Part shown: positions 6,484-14,772 of the stretch, piece after piece
Layout of the letters: each line of letters starts with the position of its first letter
How positions within the stretch are numbered: position 1 is the first letter of the stretch
Assembly: GCA_001629235.1 (NCBI GenBank)
Contig: LUSA01000104.1
Span: forward strand, 3,171-18,398
Reading direction: 5' to 3'
DNA length: 15,228 nucleotides
From: Marine group II euryarchaeote REDSEA-S43_B8
GTDB lineage: Archaea > Thermoplasmatota > Poseidoniia > Poseidoniales > Thalassarchaeaceae
Notes under the pieces: generated by a model
Seen by the model: the letters and a program-made list of their open reading frames with translations, nothing else
What the model was told of the DNA's origin: nothing
Database searches by the model: none
Translations under genes and position numbers: made by a program

Positions 6484-7296
6484 CTATTCTTCTTCATCAG
6501 CAACCTTTGCTGAAATTAGCAAAAAGGCAGTGTGCCCCATGGGCTGGTTTCCGGGCCTCACTCCGCCCTTGCTTGCCTTGGACCATCTCCTTTCGACTAC
6601 CTCTCCGCTCCATTCCACGACGAGTCCCAATCTTTCACACTCATTCCAGGATTTCTCTAGTTGTGAACTGGTCGGGCAGTAGCAGGCTAGCCTTCCTCCA
6701 ACACGTAGGAGTTTCACTGTTTCTTCGAGGACTCCCCACGGCTCAGCAATGTCAATAATTGCTGCATCGAGTGAGTTGCAAATTTCTGCTACACTCTCAC
6801 CGACTTGCCCCAAATCCCCCGTAACCAGGTGCCATTCTGGGAACTCTGGTAGGATTTGCTCCAAGCGATCCATGTTTAATGCCCCAACCTCTGCATGTTC
6901 AGGACGAGACTCCACGGAAATCAAAGTCCCGGAATTTCCCATTACACTCGCGAGGTGCATCGCTAGTCCGGCTGAACCGTGACCACCTTCTAGGACCTTG
7001 GAACCCACTCCTATGCCCATCCAAGAGATCAGGAAACCGGCATCCTTTGCGCCAATTACTTGGGCCCTTCTGTACATATTCCTCCTTGCCTCGGGGAGCC
7101 TGGGATCAACTATCGAGAGCGACTTCTGCCCAACTGAAATCCTATCCCCAATTTCGAATCCCTCTAGCAACTTCTCAGCATCGAATCTCCCCAGCCCCTT
7201 TACCTTGACTTCTCCGGGAACCCTGTGTACAAGGTATGCCCTCCCGTCATCCTCTCTGAGTGCCAACCATTCTCCTATGCTCTCGCCCCGTTGCAT
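6484..7296 (-). CDS. trmI: tRNA (adenine-57/58-N1)-methyltransferase, TrmI family
   Basis: This 270-residue protein transfers methyl from SAM to N1 of A57/A58 in the T-loop of tRNA. A small N-terminal beta domain (residues 1-75) precedes the Rossmann methyltransferase domain. Motif I is VLEGGHGSAGLAMHLA (about 101-116), the acidic ribose-binding residue is Glu129 (ISVES), GDL is at 160-162, and the family's D-x-x-x-P-W signature appears as DIAEPW (182-187). The usual G-x-G-S-G is GHGSA here, a mild variant. It is the first gene of a trmI-aspS-SLOG unit, with aspS starting directly after its TAG, so both gene products serve tRNA maturation and charging. The start at 7296 is the only ATG near the conserved beginning. 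Confidence 0.9.
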   Translation of the reverse strand: MQRGESIGEWLALREDDGRAYLVHRVPGEVKVKGLGRFDAEKLLEGFEIGDRISVGQKSLSIVDPRLPEARRNMYRRAQVIGAKDAGFLISWMGIGVGSKVLEGGHGSAGLAMHLASVMGNSGTLISVESRPEHAEVGALNMDRLEQILPEFPEWHLVTGDLGQVGESVAEICNSLDAAIIDIAEPWGVLEETVKLLRVGGRLACYCPTSSQLEKSWNECERLGLVVEWSGEVVERRWSKASKGGVRPGNQPMGHTAFLLISAKVADEEE

Positions 7297-7397
7297 CGGG
7301 ATAATGGCGACGTTTCAAGTCATTCAATCCTGCAACAGCATACTCGCCCTAAAGGGCGAGCAGAATGATTATACTGAGTATACTGTCTCAAAATACG
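7297..7397. promoter_or_regulatory. Divergent intergenic region with TATA box
   Basis: This separates trmI (leftward) from the surface-protein gene (rightward). A TATA-like ATTATACTGAG at 7368-7378 lies about 26 bases before the ATG at 7398, which supports that ATG as a leaderless start rather than the earlier in-frame ATG at 7365. A strong palindrome at 7343-7360 lies upstream of it. Confidence 0.45.
7343..7360. promoter_or_regulatory. 8-AA-8 palindrome, candidate operator
   Basis: CTCGCCCT-AA-AGGGCGAG is an inverted repeat with perfect 8-base arms around a central AA. It lies in the divergent region, just upstream of the TATA-like box of the rightward gene and about 47 bases before the trmI start. 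It could be a dimeric repressor site for one or both genes or an RNA hairpin. No T-run follows, so a terminator is unlikely. Confidence 0.4.
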
Positions 7398-10058
7398 ATG
7401 ACTTCAGTCGTCAGACTACTGATTCACCCAGCCACTTGGGTGTGTGTCCTCCTAGCAATAGCCCCCTCGTCTTCGATAATTGACTATCAGGAAGAAGAGT
7501 TGGAGAGAACTGAATTAGAACAGAAAATAGTCCCGTGGTATGCCACTAGCCCCGGACACTCCGTATTCGGCGAGTACGTGGGCGCTCACTGGTGCGGCCC
7601 ATGCATGAGCAGCGCTTCCCCCTCCTTGGATAATCTGAAGACATCCAATCCAGAGGAGTTCACATTCGTATCATTCTTCGAGTCTAGCAGTGGAGGTTGG
7701 CCAAGCGACGGTCCCGTAAATCGCCAGAACCACATCATGCAATCCTCATCGGGGTACCCGACGTTCTCCTTCGCAGACAGCCAGTCCGGCTCTTGCTACA
7801 AGGTCGGAGCTTCGGGATCCAACTACTACGACAGCGACTTCTCTAGCGGAGGCTGCATGAGCTCATCTTCCAATGACTTCCAACTGGAGATGTCGATGTC
7901 ATTGAATTCGAGCACAGAAGAGGTAACAATAACATTGGACTCGATATACACCGGATCCCTCTCTTCCTTCGAAGTCTATGTCTATGGGGCCGTTACTGAG
8001 AAGGAAGGAGCCGATTCGTACGACAACGGCGTAAAGCCGCATCACAATTGGAGGGGATGGTTACTGAATAGTGCCGATTCCGGATTCCAGCAGCTCACTC
8101 TATCCCAGGGCGTATGGGAGTCTCACAGTTGGACTGCACCACTGAGCCTGGTCAGGGCCAGCGGAGGTTACACCCAGTGGGAGAATTTCTGGCCCGTTTT
8201 CGCACTGATGGACGGCCCGCATTCGAGTTACAACGAGTTCCTGGTAGCTATTGACCCGGACATGGGTCCGATGATAGATGTCGGAATTCTGGAATTTGAA
8301 GTCCAGAATACAAATGGGGGGACAGGCTTCACTCCCGGTGACTTGCTACAGGTTTCCACCCGAGTCTCCAACAACGGGGTAGAGCCATACACAGAAGGAG
8401 GGGATCTAGGAGTCTACCTGATTAGTGGCTCAGATGAGATCTACCTCGGAGGGCAGTCCATCGGCACCATCGGGGTCGCTGGATCCTTCCTGCATCAGAT
8501 TGACTTCGATACCTCAGACATAGAACCTATCCCATCCGGAGTTTCTACTTTCAGGGCCAAGCTCGTGGACATGGGAAGTGATAGGAATTCCACCAATAAC
8601 GTAGTCGATGATGTAGAATTCCACGATATGCCACCAATCCCATCACCTCCCGCAGCCACAGGCTCGACAACCTTCGAACGTGGCGACAGGGTCCAGTTTG
8701 AGACATCTGCCCTACCAAACGACCTCGTGGACGACATGAACACAATGACTCCAACAATGGAGTATTCAAAGTCCGGCTCTGGGGCATGGGACTCAACCTG
8801 GGTCTCCGATCCAGAAATAGTCGGCTCCGGAGCCAATGCGGTATACGTCCACACCATTCAGACCCCTCCAAACGCAGTGACAGGGAAGTACGACACGAGG
8901 GTGATGTGGGAAGACGCTAGGGGGCAGCAGAGCGACTGGCTGGTTACTAGCGAGGCATTCGAGCTTAGCAATGCACTGCCGAGGGTACTTGGAAACAACG
9001 ATGCGGGATTCGTCGGGACCCCCACAGTGAAGGTAGGCGAAACAGAATCGATATCCCTGGTAGGGATGGTCAGAGATGCCGAGACCCCGCTTTCGATGCT
9101 GTCGATCACAAGTACTGACCCAGAGTTCGTGAGTTGGAACGGGCCTTCTTCCGAGATCACAGTGCTTTTCGATAGTATCGAATCCGACTCAAACGGCAAT
9201 CCAATTCCCCAGGGCGTTTTCGTCTCAATCTCCGACGGGGAGGACGTCAACAACGGAATGCTCCTGTTCAACGTAATCGAGAATGGGGCTCCACGGTGGG
9301 AACCCATCCCTACACAGACTGTATTCGAGGGCGGCTCCTCTAGCGCTGAACTGACCGGGTATCTCTCGGACTTCGATCAGAATGGGGATCCAGTCCCACC
9401 GTCCGAGATATCTCTATCCCTGGTCTCAAACAGCAACGAGGACCTGGTCCAAGTCTCCCTCGATGGGCAAACGGTCACTGCAAGCACCGTTGACGAGGAC
9501 TCCCACGGAGTTGCCGAGGTAGTAATCATGGCAGATGACGGTTCCAAAACCTCCCAGACTTCCATAGTATTCTACGTGATCAACGTCAACGATGCACCTG
9601 AGATGGATGTCTCAATTCTCGATGGTCTCGCACTGAAGTCAGGGGAGTTAGTTTCGATAGGCATACTGCCACTAATCTCTGATATCGACGATCCTGATGA
9701 TGAGATATGGGTGGATGTTGACACATCCATCCCAGGAGCGGCCCAATTCGACTACGTCAGCGGAGTCCTAAACATGCAGTGGGGCCAGCCGGGAACCCAT
9801 TCCGTCAAGATGACCCTCATCGATAGCCACGGCGACTGGAGCTCCACCACTTTCACTGTGACTGTCCTGGACTCTAAGCCCCTAACTTGGCACACCGATT
9901 TCCAGCAGGGCGATCTGGAGGTGGAACTGGAGGGCTTTGAGATCGGCACGGACCCGACAGTGACTCTGGTGAACAACGGGGAGGTCGCGATCGAAGAGCC
10001 AAAGGTCAGATGTATCCATCGGGGACTACCTGACCCTCTCGGTCAAGGCAATAGATAG
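7398..10058 (+). CDS. Large secreted thioredoxin/Ig-like surface protein, N-terminal part (frameshifted)
   Basis: From ATG 7398 the product begins with an Arg-containing signal peptide and hydrophobic core (residues 6-23). A thioredoxin-like domain follows with the redox motif AHWCGPC (Cys66 and Cys69) in an Omp28-like context (to about residue 270). Next are a CARDB-like beta domain (about 275-390) and several Ig/cadherin-like domains, including ADDGSKTSQTSIVFYVINVNDAP, rich in Asp, Ser and Gly. This is an extracytoplasmic, probably cell-surface protein; the CxxC suggests thiol-disulfide activity. The frame ends at TAG 10056-10058 after the abnormal sequence PKVRCIHRGLPDPLGQGNR, while the expected membrane anchor continues in the +1 frame. 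One indel between 9970 and 10058 (most likely near 10002-10008) explains this. The in-frame ATG at 7365 would add 11 residues before the signal peptide. Confidence 0.8.
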   Translation: MTSVVRLLIHPATWVCVLLAIAPSSSIIDYQEEELERTELEQKIVPWYATSPGHSVFGEYVGAHWCGPCMSSASPSLDNLKTSNPEEFTFVSFFESSSGGWPSDGPVNRQNHIMQSSSGYPTFSFADSQSGSCYKVGASGSNYYDSDFSSGGCMSSSSNDFQLEMSMSLNSSTEEVTITLDSIYTGSLSSFEVYVYGAVTEKEGADSYDNGVKPHHNWRGWLLNSADSGFQQLTLSQGVWESHSWTAPLSLVRASGGYTQWENFWPVFALMDGPHSSYNEFLVAIDPDMGPMIDVGILEFEVQNTNGGTGFTPGDLLQVSTRVSNNGVEPYTEGGDLGVYLISGSDEIYLGGQSIGTIGVAGSFLHQIDFDTSDIEPIPSGVSTFRAKLVDMGSDRNSTNNVVDDVEFHDMPPIPSPPAATGSTTFERGDRVQFETSALPNDLVDDMNTMTPTMEYSKSGSGAWDSTWVSDPEIVGSGANAVYVHTIQTPPNAVTGKYDTRVMWEDARGQQSDWLVTSEAFELSNALPRVLGNNDAGFVGTPTVKVGETESISLVGMVRDAETPLSMLSITSTDPEFVSWNGPSSEITVLFDSIESDSNGNPIPQGVFVSISDGEDVNNGMLLFNVIENGAPRWEPIPTQTVFEGGSSSAELTGYLSDFDQNGDPVPPSEISLSLVSNSNEDLVQVSLDGQTVTASTVDEDSHGVAEVVIMADDGSKTSQTSIVFYVINVNDAPEMDVSILDGLALKSGELVSIGILPLISDIDDPDDEIWVDVDTSIPGAAQFDYVSGVLNMQWGQPGTHSVKMTLIDSHGDWSSTTFTVTVLDSKPLTWHTDFQQGDLEVELEGFEIGTDPTVTLVNNGEVAIEEPKVRCIHRGLPDPLGQGNR

Positions 10059-10491
10059 CGATGGATGGGATAGGGAGACAGTCGAGCCACTGGATATACT
10101 AGTCCCGACCACCAGCGAAGACGATGACGCAATCGAAGCCCCCGTTCAGGAAGAAGAAAAAGAGTCGAACCAGCAATCCGGGGACGGGTCATCGGACATT
10201 TCCGTCATGGATGCAATGCTGATCATTCTGATCCTTCTGATATTCGTAGGGGGCGGGACAGTTGCCGGTTTGTACTTCTCTGGAGCCATAGGCAACAGGG
10301 GGGATCCAGCTCCCAAGCCCCCCTATTCTCCTGACATCACCGAGGATCAGCCCCAGGAGGACCAACCCGTGATAGACTTCGAGCAGCAGGAGGAAATCTA
10401 CCCGCCCCTGCCTGAGAGCGGCCTCCCGGAAGGATGGACGATGGATCAGTGGAAGTACTACGGGGAGCAGTGGCTAGAGAGGCAGAACTAG
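10006..10491 (+). pseudogene. C-terminal anchor of the surface protein, displaced by frameshift
   Basis: In the +1 frame the sequence continues SDVSIGDYLTLSVKAIDSDGW, the end of a beta domain. After it come an acidic linker (SEDDDAIEAPVQEEEKES), one transmembrane helix (DAMLIILILLIFVGGGTVAG, from codon 10207) and a proline-rich acidic cytoplasmic tail that ends GLPEGWTMDQWKYYGEQWL plus a few residues. This completes the preceding gene: extracellular domains, linker, helix, inner tail, for a total near 1,030 residues. An isolated start at ATG 10207 would give a 94-residue membrane protein, but the upstream frame is open and coherent, so I read it as one broken gene. The break could be a sequencing or assembly error. 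The short tail motif occurs, to my recollection, at the end of many Marine Group II membrane proteins. Confidence 0.8.
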
Positions 10492-10566
10492 GTAATTTCA
10501 CCTCATTTCAACATAAACGCACCTTCAAGAAGGTGCCACTGGCAGGGAAGTCCCTGGGGTATCACT
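10492..10566 (+). promoter_or_regulatory. lonB promoter region with two palindromes
   Basis: A TATA-like ACATAAAC (10511-10518) lies about 52 bases before the lonB ATG. Directly after it is the perfect palindrome GCACCTTC-AA-GAAGGTGC (10519-10536), followed by CAGGGA-AG-TCCCTG (10543-10556). A repressor on the first palindrome would block transcription initiation. The T-rich bases just after the previous stop (10494-10509) could serve as the upstream gene's terminator. Confidence 0.45.
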
Positions 10567-12531
10567 ATGGCCGAACAGGACGACTCGAACTCAGAGGAGG
10601 GCTCCAACCCAAAGGATCCGCTAGAATCATGGGAAGACGGGTCGGCTTTCGGGGTCTCTGACGACAGCGACCCGGTTTGCGAGACCCCAGTTGAGGATTG
10701 GATAAAGGACTTGGACATCGAGTCCACAGATCAAGTGCCGATTCCGGACAAGCTCGTCGACCAGGTGATAGGGCAGGAAGCCGCCTCCATCGTGGTTAGG
10801 AAGGCCTCTGAACAGAGGAGACACATGATAATGGTGGGGGAGCCCGGTACGGGAAAGTCAATGCTCGCCCGCTCCATGACCGAGTTCCTCCCTCCAGAGC
10901 AACTGGAAGACGTTCTTGTGTATCGAAACCAGGAGGACGAGAACGAGCCCAAGGTTCGCACGGTCCCAGCAGGCCGTGGATCGAGGCTGATAGCGGAGCG
11001 CCGAGCCCATGTCCGCCAACAGAGAGAGAGGACAAACAGGACCCTTCTCTTCATCGCCCTAGTCGTCGGGGCAGCACTACTTCTCGCCACCATATCGTCG
11101 GGAGAGATCCTGACGTTCATTTTCGGATCGTTCATCCTAGTCTTCGGGTACTTCTTCCTGAGGACCAGGCTTACTGCTGGTGACGAGTCCAACATCCCCA
11201 AGCTACTAATCAAGCACGAGAGGAGCGATGAACCACCATTCGTCGATGCGACAGGAAGCCTCGCGGGAGCACTGCTCGGGGACGTCAGGCACGACCCCTT
11301 CCAGTCGGGGGCGGATCTAGCCACTCCTGCCCACGAGAGGGTCGAGCCAGGTGCGGTGCACAGGGCGAACAAGGGCGTGCTCTACATCGATGAGATCAGA
11401 ATGCTGAGGATGGAGGAGCAGCAGGCCCTGCTGGTCGCAATGCAAGAGAGGGAACTATCGATCAGCGGTCGCTCAGAGAGGTCCTCCGGCGCACTGACAA
11501 AGTCAGAGCCCGTTCCAACCGACTTCATCCTAGTAGCCGCAGGAAACCTGGACAGCATCCAGAACATGCATCCCGCACTCAGGAGCAGGATCAGGGGGTA
11601 TGGCTACGAGGTCTACGTCAATACCGACATGAAGGACACCGAGAGGAACCGACGCCGGTTGATTCGATTCATAGCGCAGGAAGTCCGGAACGAGATGAAA
11701 AAGGACTCAGGGAAGTCAATCCCGCACTTTGACAAACAAGCAATTTCACTGGTCCTGAAGGAAGCGCAGAGGAGGAGCGGTCGCAGGGGCAAACTATCCC
11801 TGAGGCTCAGGGAGCTAGGGGGCCTGGTCAGAATAGCCGGCGACTTAGCAGCCGAGGAAGGCTCATCCCTCACACAGTCCAAGCACGTTGTGAGAGCCAG
11901 GGCAATCTCAAAGCCGCTGGAGCAGCAGGTCGCAGATAGGTACCTAGAGAGGCAGTCGGAGTACTCCATGCTCGTGAACGAGGGCAACAGGGTCGGGAGG
12001 GTGAACGGTCTCGCAGTCCTAGGAGCGGACTCAGGGCTTTCAGACTACTCGGGCGTGGTCCTTCCGGTCGAGGCCATGGTCACCCCCACCCAGGGAAGGT
12101 CGGGCCAGGTCATAGCAACCGGAGGGCTCTCCGACCTAGCAAAGGAGAGCGTGACCAACATCAGCGCGGTAGTGAAGAAACTCACGGGGAAGGACATCAG
12201 GGACTTCGATCTGCACGTGCAGTTCCCCGGGACCCACAACGTGGATGGCGACAGCGCATCCATCACCATGGCGACGGCCATAATCAGCGCATTCGAGGGA
12301 GTCCCGATAGACCAGAACCTCGCCATGACGGGATCGCTCACGGTTCGCGGCGAGGTCCTCCCGATCGGTGGAGTCTCCGCGAAGATCGAGGCAGCCGTCA
12401 AGTCCGGGATCAAGAGGGTGGTGATACCCAGGTCGAACATGAACGACGTACTGATCGATGAGAAGTTCGAGTCCCAGGTCGAGATACTGGCCACCATCTC
12501 TTCGGGCACTGACAAGCAGCCTTCCGCTTGA
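10567..12531 (+). CDS. lonB: Membrane-anchored archaeal Lon protease (LonB)
   Basis: This 654-residue ATP-dependent protease degrades unfolded and regulatory proteins at the inner face of the membrane. An unusually acidic N-terminus of about 55 residues is followed by the AAA+ module with Walker A GEPGTGKS (91-98) and Walker B GVLYIDEI. Between these the characteristic LonB insertion carries two transmembrane helices (about 159-179 and 183-203). A sensor/arginine region (LRSRIRGYGYE) and the alpha-helical lid follow. The C-terminal S16 protease domain has the Ser-Lys dyad Ser563 (GDSAS) and Lys606 (GGVSAKIEAA). All catalytic residues are present and the length is typical. GGGGTATCACT upstream offers only a weak SD. 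The palindromic promoter region suggests regulated, possibly stress-responsive, expression. Confidence 0.96.
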   Translation: MAEQDDSNSEEGSNPKDPLESWEDGSAFGVSDDSDPVCETPVEDWIKDLDIESTDQVPIPDKLVDQVIGQEAASIVVRKASEQRRHMIMVGEPGTGKSMLARSMTEFLPPEQLEDVLVYRNQEDENEPKVRTVPAGRGSRLIAERRAHVRQQRERTNRTLLFIALVVGAALLLATISSGEILTFIFGSFILVFGYFFLRTRLTAGDESNIPKLLIKHERSDEPPFVDATGSLAGALLGDVRHDPFQSGADLATPAHERVEPGAVHRANKGVLYIDEIRMLRMEEQQALLVAMQERELSISGRSERSSGALTKSEPVPTDFILVAAGNLDSIQNMHPALRSRIRGYGYEVYVNTDMKDTERNRRRLIRFIAQEVRNEMKKDSGKSIPHFDKQAISLVLKEAQRRSGRRGKLSLRLRELGGLVRIAGDLAAEEGSSLTQSKHVVRARAISKPLEQQVADRYLERQSEYSMLVNEGNRVGRVNGLAVLGADSGLSDYSGVVLPVEAMVTPTQGRSGQVIATGGLSDLAKESVTNISAVVKKLTGKDIRDFDLHVQFPGTHNVDGDSASITMATAIISAFEGVPIDQNLAMTGSLTVRGEVLPIGGVSAKIEAAVKSGIKRVVIPRSNMNDVLIDEKFESQVEILATISSGTDKQPSA

Positions 12532-12580
12532 GCGCCGACCAATCCTTGAAGTGCCACTCTACGCAGGCACATCGGTAGTT

Positions 12581-13918
12581 ATGCCTTCCAGCCAACGCTC
12601 CTCAATGGGTATTCTGTTCCTTGTCGTCCTCGTCGACATGCTAGGCCTGACACTGGTGATACCGTTCCTTACGTACTTCGTCCAGGACCTGGCATCCGCG
12701 GAGGGAATTGTTGACACCGGCTCCAGGGACTTCTGGGTCGGCATAGTCATTGCGACCTATTCCCTGGCCCAGTTCATTTCGACGCCAATCCTGGGATCAA
12801 TCTCGGATCGCATAGGCAGGAGGCCCGTTCTGATGTTCGGACTGGCGGCAAACTCCCTCTTCTTCATCGTCTTCGGGCTATCTGGCAGCCTGGCCATGGC
12901 CATAATAGCCCGGTTCCTAGCTGGCGCTGGGAACGGCAACATCGCCGTCGCCAAGGCGTACATCGGGGATATCAGCGAGGATGACCAGGTGGCCGGAAGG
13001 ATGGGCATGCTGGGTGCGGCATTCGGCTTGGGCTTCATGATCGGCCCGTTCTTGGGAGGGGTCTTGTCCGACCCAGCCACGGGGATAGGTGGCCCTTTCG
13101 ATACCCAGTTCTGGTCGGACTACCCCTACTTGCTCCCCTGCCTATTCTCAAGCGCCATGTCAGCGATAGCCCTGATGCTGGCGACATTCATGCTCCCAGA
13201 GAGCCTGCCAAAGGAATCGAGGTCCGAGTCGTCGAAGTCCCCGATTTCGCAACTGGGCGCGACCTTCACGAGCATCGCTTCGGTATTGCGTCTACCAAAC
13301 ATCTCCGCACTGGTCAATGTAAACTTCCTGTTCCTAGTCGGTTTCACCATGATGCATGGCACTTTCATCCTGTTCACTTCGATGGAACCGGAAAGCGGAG
13401 GCCTTGGTTGGAGCGAGAGAGAAAACGGCTGGGTGTTCGCATTCATCGGGTTAGTCGGGGTCGTCGTCCAGGGTGGCCTGATCCGGCCCCTGATCCGAAG
13501 GTTTAGCCTCAGGAGGTTGATGCTGACGGGGACCGTGCTGACCGGAATCGGAATCGCAAGCATACCATACGCCTCAGCAGACATGCCCATGCTGATTTTC
13601 TGGTCATTCTGCGCAGCATTCGCGATCGGGAACGGGATCTACTCCCCCTCGCAAAGCTCACTCCTGACATTCGCATCCAAGGAAGGGGGCCACGAGCTCG
13701 GGACTATCATGGGAGCCCAGGAGGGACTAGGGGCCCTGGCTCGAATAATAGGGCCACTCCTATCAGCAGTGATCTGGTCCGAAACCGTCGAGGGGTCCGG
13801 GCTCTGGTCATACCATACCTGCTTCAGGGTATCCGGGCTCTTCTTCTTGGTGGCGTTACTAATGCAACTAGGTCTAAGGACCTCAGACGACGCAAGGAAT
13901 GCTGCGGGAGGCACATAG
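12581..13918 (+). CDS. MFS transporter, TetA/DHA1-like exporter
   Basis: This 445-residue protein has about 12 hydrophobic helices in two halves. The first helix (GILFLVVLVDMLGLTLVIPFL) and the loop 2-3 motif GSISDRIGRRPVLMFG are those of drug:H+ antiporters of the major facilitator superfamily. The AKAYIGDIS and GAAFGLGFMIGPFLGG (motif C-like) segments point to an exporter of the TetA/DHA1 kind. The ATG at 12581 is preferred; the frame is open back to 12458 but that would overlap lonB in another frame with a polar, non-membrane leader. A further ATG at 12605 sits at the edge of helix 1. It lies 49 bases after lonB, and its end is coupled to the asparaginase gene. The substrate is not predictable. 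Confidence 0.85.
   Translation: MPSSQRSSMGILFLVVLVDMLGLTLVIPFLTYFVQDLASAEGIVDTGSRDFWVGIVIATYSLAQFISTPILGSISDRIGRRPVLMFGLAANSLFFIVFGLSGSLAMAIIARFLAGAGNGNIAVAKAYIGDISEDDQVAGRMGMLGAAFGLGFMIGPFLGGVLSDPATGIGGPFDTQFWSDYPYLLPCLFSSAMSAIALMLATFMLPESLPKESRSESSKSPISQLGATFTSIASVLRLPNISALVNVNFLFLVGFTMMHGTFILFTSMEPESGGLGWSERENGWVFAFIGLVGVVVQGGLIRPLIRRFSLRRLMLTGTVLTGIGIASIPYASADMPMLIFWSFCAAFAIGNGIYSPSQSSLLTFASKEGGHELGTIMGAQEGLGALARIIGPLLSAVIWSETVEGSGLWSYHTCFRVSGLFFLVALLMQLGLRTSDDARNAAGGT
13906..13911 (+). promoter_or_regulatory. Ribosome binding site deciding a TTG start
   Basis: GGGAGG lies inside the last codons of the MFS gene, 8 bases before the TTG at 13920. This favours TTG 13920 over the in-frame ATG at 13899, which has no SD, and implies translational coupling with the transporter. 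Confidence 0.6.
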
Positions 13919-13919
13919 A

Positions 13920-14711
13920 TTGGCGATTCCAGCAGTCGTGGCACACGGGGGTGCAGGAGCGGGGCCGGAAAGGCTCGCGAACGTCGAGAGGGCGGTGGCC
14001 ATAGCCGCGGGGATCCTCGACGCGGGAGGATCAGCCATAGAGGCGGCAGTAGAGGCATGCGTGGTATTGGAAGATGACCCAGTCTTCAACGCCGGCACGG
14101 GCTCAGTCTTCAGGACGGACGGGTCCGTCCACCTCGATGCCTCCATCCAGACCTCAGAGGGCAAGATGGGCTTCGTCATCGCAATGCAGGATACGCCCAA
14201 TCCGATCAGGGTAGCAGCGGACCTTCTGGATGAGGGCATCAACGGGCTCAGCGGGGACGGGGCCAGGCTATGGGCCGACTCCAAGGGTTTCGAGAAGTCA
14301 AATGTGCAAGGCAGGCCCCCCTTCGAAGGAGCCACAGACACCATCGGAGTCGTAGCCAGGGACAAATCCGGACTAATCGTTTGTGCCACGAGCACGGGAG
14401 GCACTAGCAACAGACCGCCGGGCAGAGTCGGTGACGTCCCCCTGCCTGGGTGCGGATTCTGGGTCCAGGAAGGGGTGGGCGTCGGGGCGACTGGGATAGG
14501 GGAGGCGATAACTAGGGGCATGATCAGCCTCAGGGTGGCAGATAGGATACTCGACGGGAACGACCTGGAGGAGTCGATGATGTGGGCTCTGGACGAGTGC
14601 CTCGAGGAGGGTGCAGAGGTGGGCATCATCGCACTCGGAGCAGAGGGCACGGGGCACGGAGTCTCCAACAGTACGAACATGCCATGGTCCTCGTGGATTG
14701 CCAGGAAGTGA
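13920..14711 (+). CDS. Ntn-hydrolase asparaginase / isoaspartyl peptidase
   Basis: The protein begins MAIPAVVAHGGAGAG (263 residues from the TTG start), typical of the plant/EcAIII-type (type 2) asparaginase family. FNAGTGSVFRTDGSVHLDASI follows at about residues 52-72. The autocleavage site is ATDTIGVVARD, making Thr141 the new N-terminal nucleophile after cleavage between Asp and Thr as in aspartylglucosaminidase. The substrate-binding stretch TSTGGTSNRPPGRVGDVPLPGCG is intact. Such enzymes cleave beta-aspartyl peptides formed by protein damage and hydrolyse asparagine. The proprotein is somewhat shorter than the usual 300-330 residues, so the linker between alpha and beta subunits is compact. 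It is unrelated in fold to the asparaginase at the left edge. Its start is coupled to the MFS gene. Confidence 0.88.
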   Translation: MAIPAVVAHGGAGAGPERLANVERAVAIAAGILDAGGSAIEAAVEACVVLEDDPVFNAGTGSVFRTDGSVHLDASIQTSEGKMGFVIAMQDTPNPIRVAADLLDEGINGLSGDGARLWADSKGFEKSNVQGRPPFEGATDTIGVVARDKSGLIVCATSTGGTSNRPPGRVGDVPLPGCGFWVQEGVGVGATGIGEAITRGMISLRVADRILDGNDLEESMMWALDECLEEGAEVGIIALGAEGTGHGVSNSTNMPWSSWIARK

Positions 14712-14772
14712 AACCCCCCCAATGGGATGCGCTTAAGGAGGGGCCTACGTTGGAAGGACCGGAGATGGGACC

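Noticed and set aside
10731..11372. 213-codon minus-strand frame inside lonB
   Set aside because: It lies fully opposite the LonB AAA+ module and is low-complexity in character; a shadow.
12458..12580. Upstream start for the MFS gene
   Set aside because: The extra 41 residues lie largely over the end of lonB in another frame and form no membrane or signal segment.
13883..14722. Long minus-strand frame of 279 codons opposite the asparaginase
   Set aside because: It is antisense to an intact, motif-bearing gene; its translation is Ser/Pro/Ala-rich with no family features, as expected from high-GC shadow frames.
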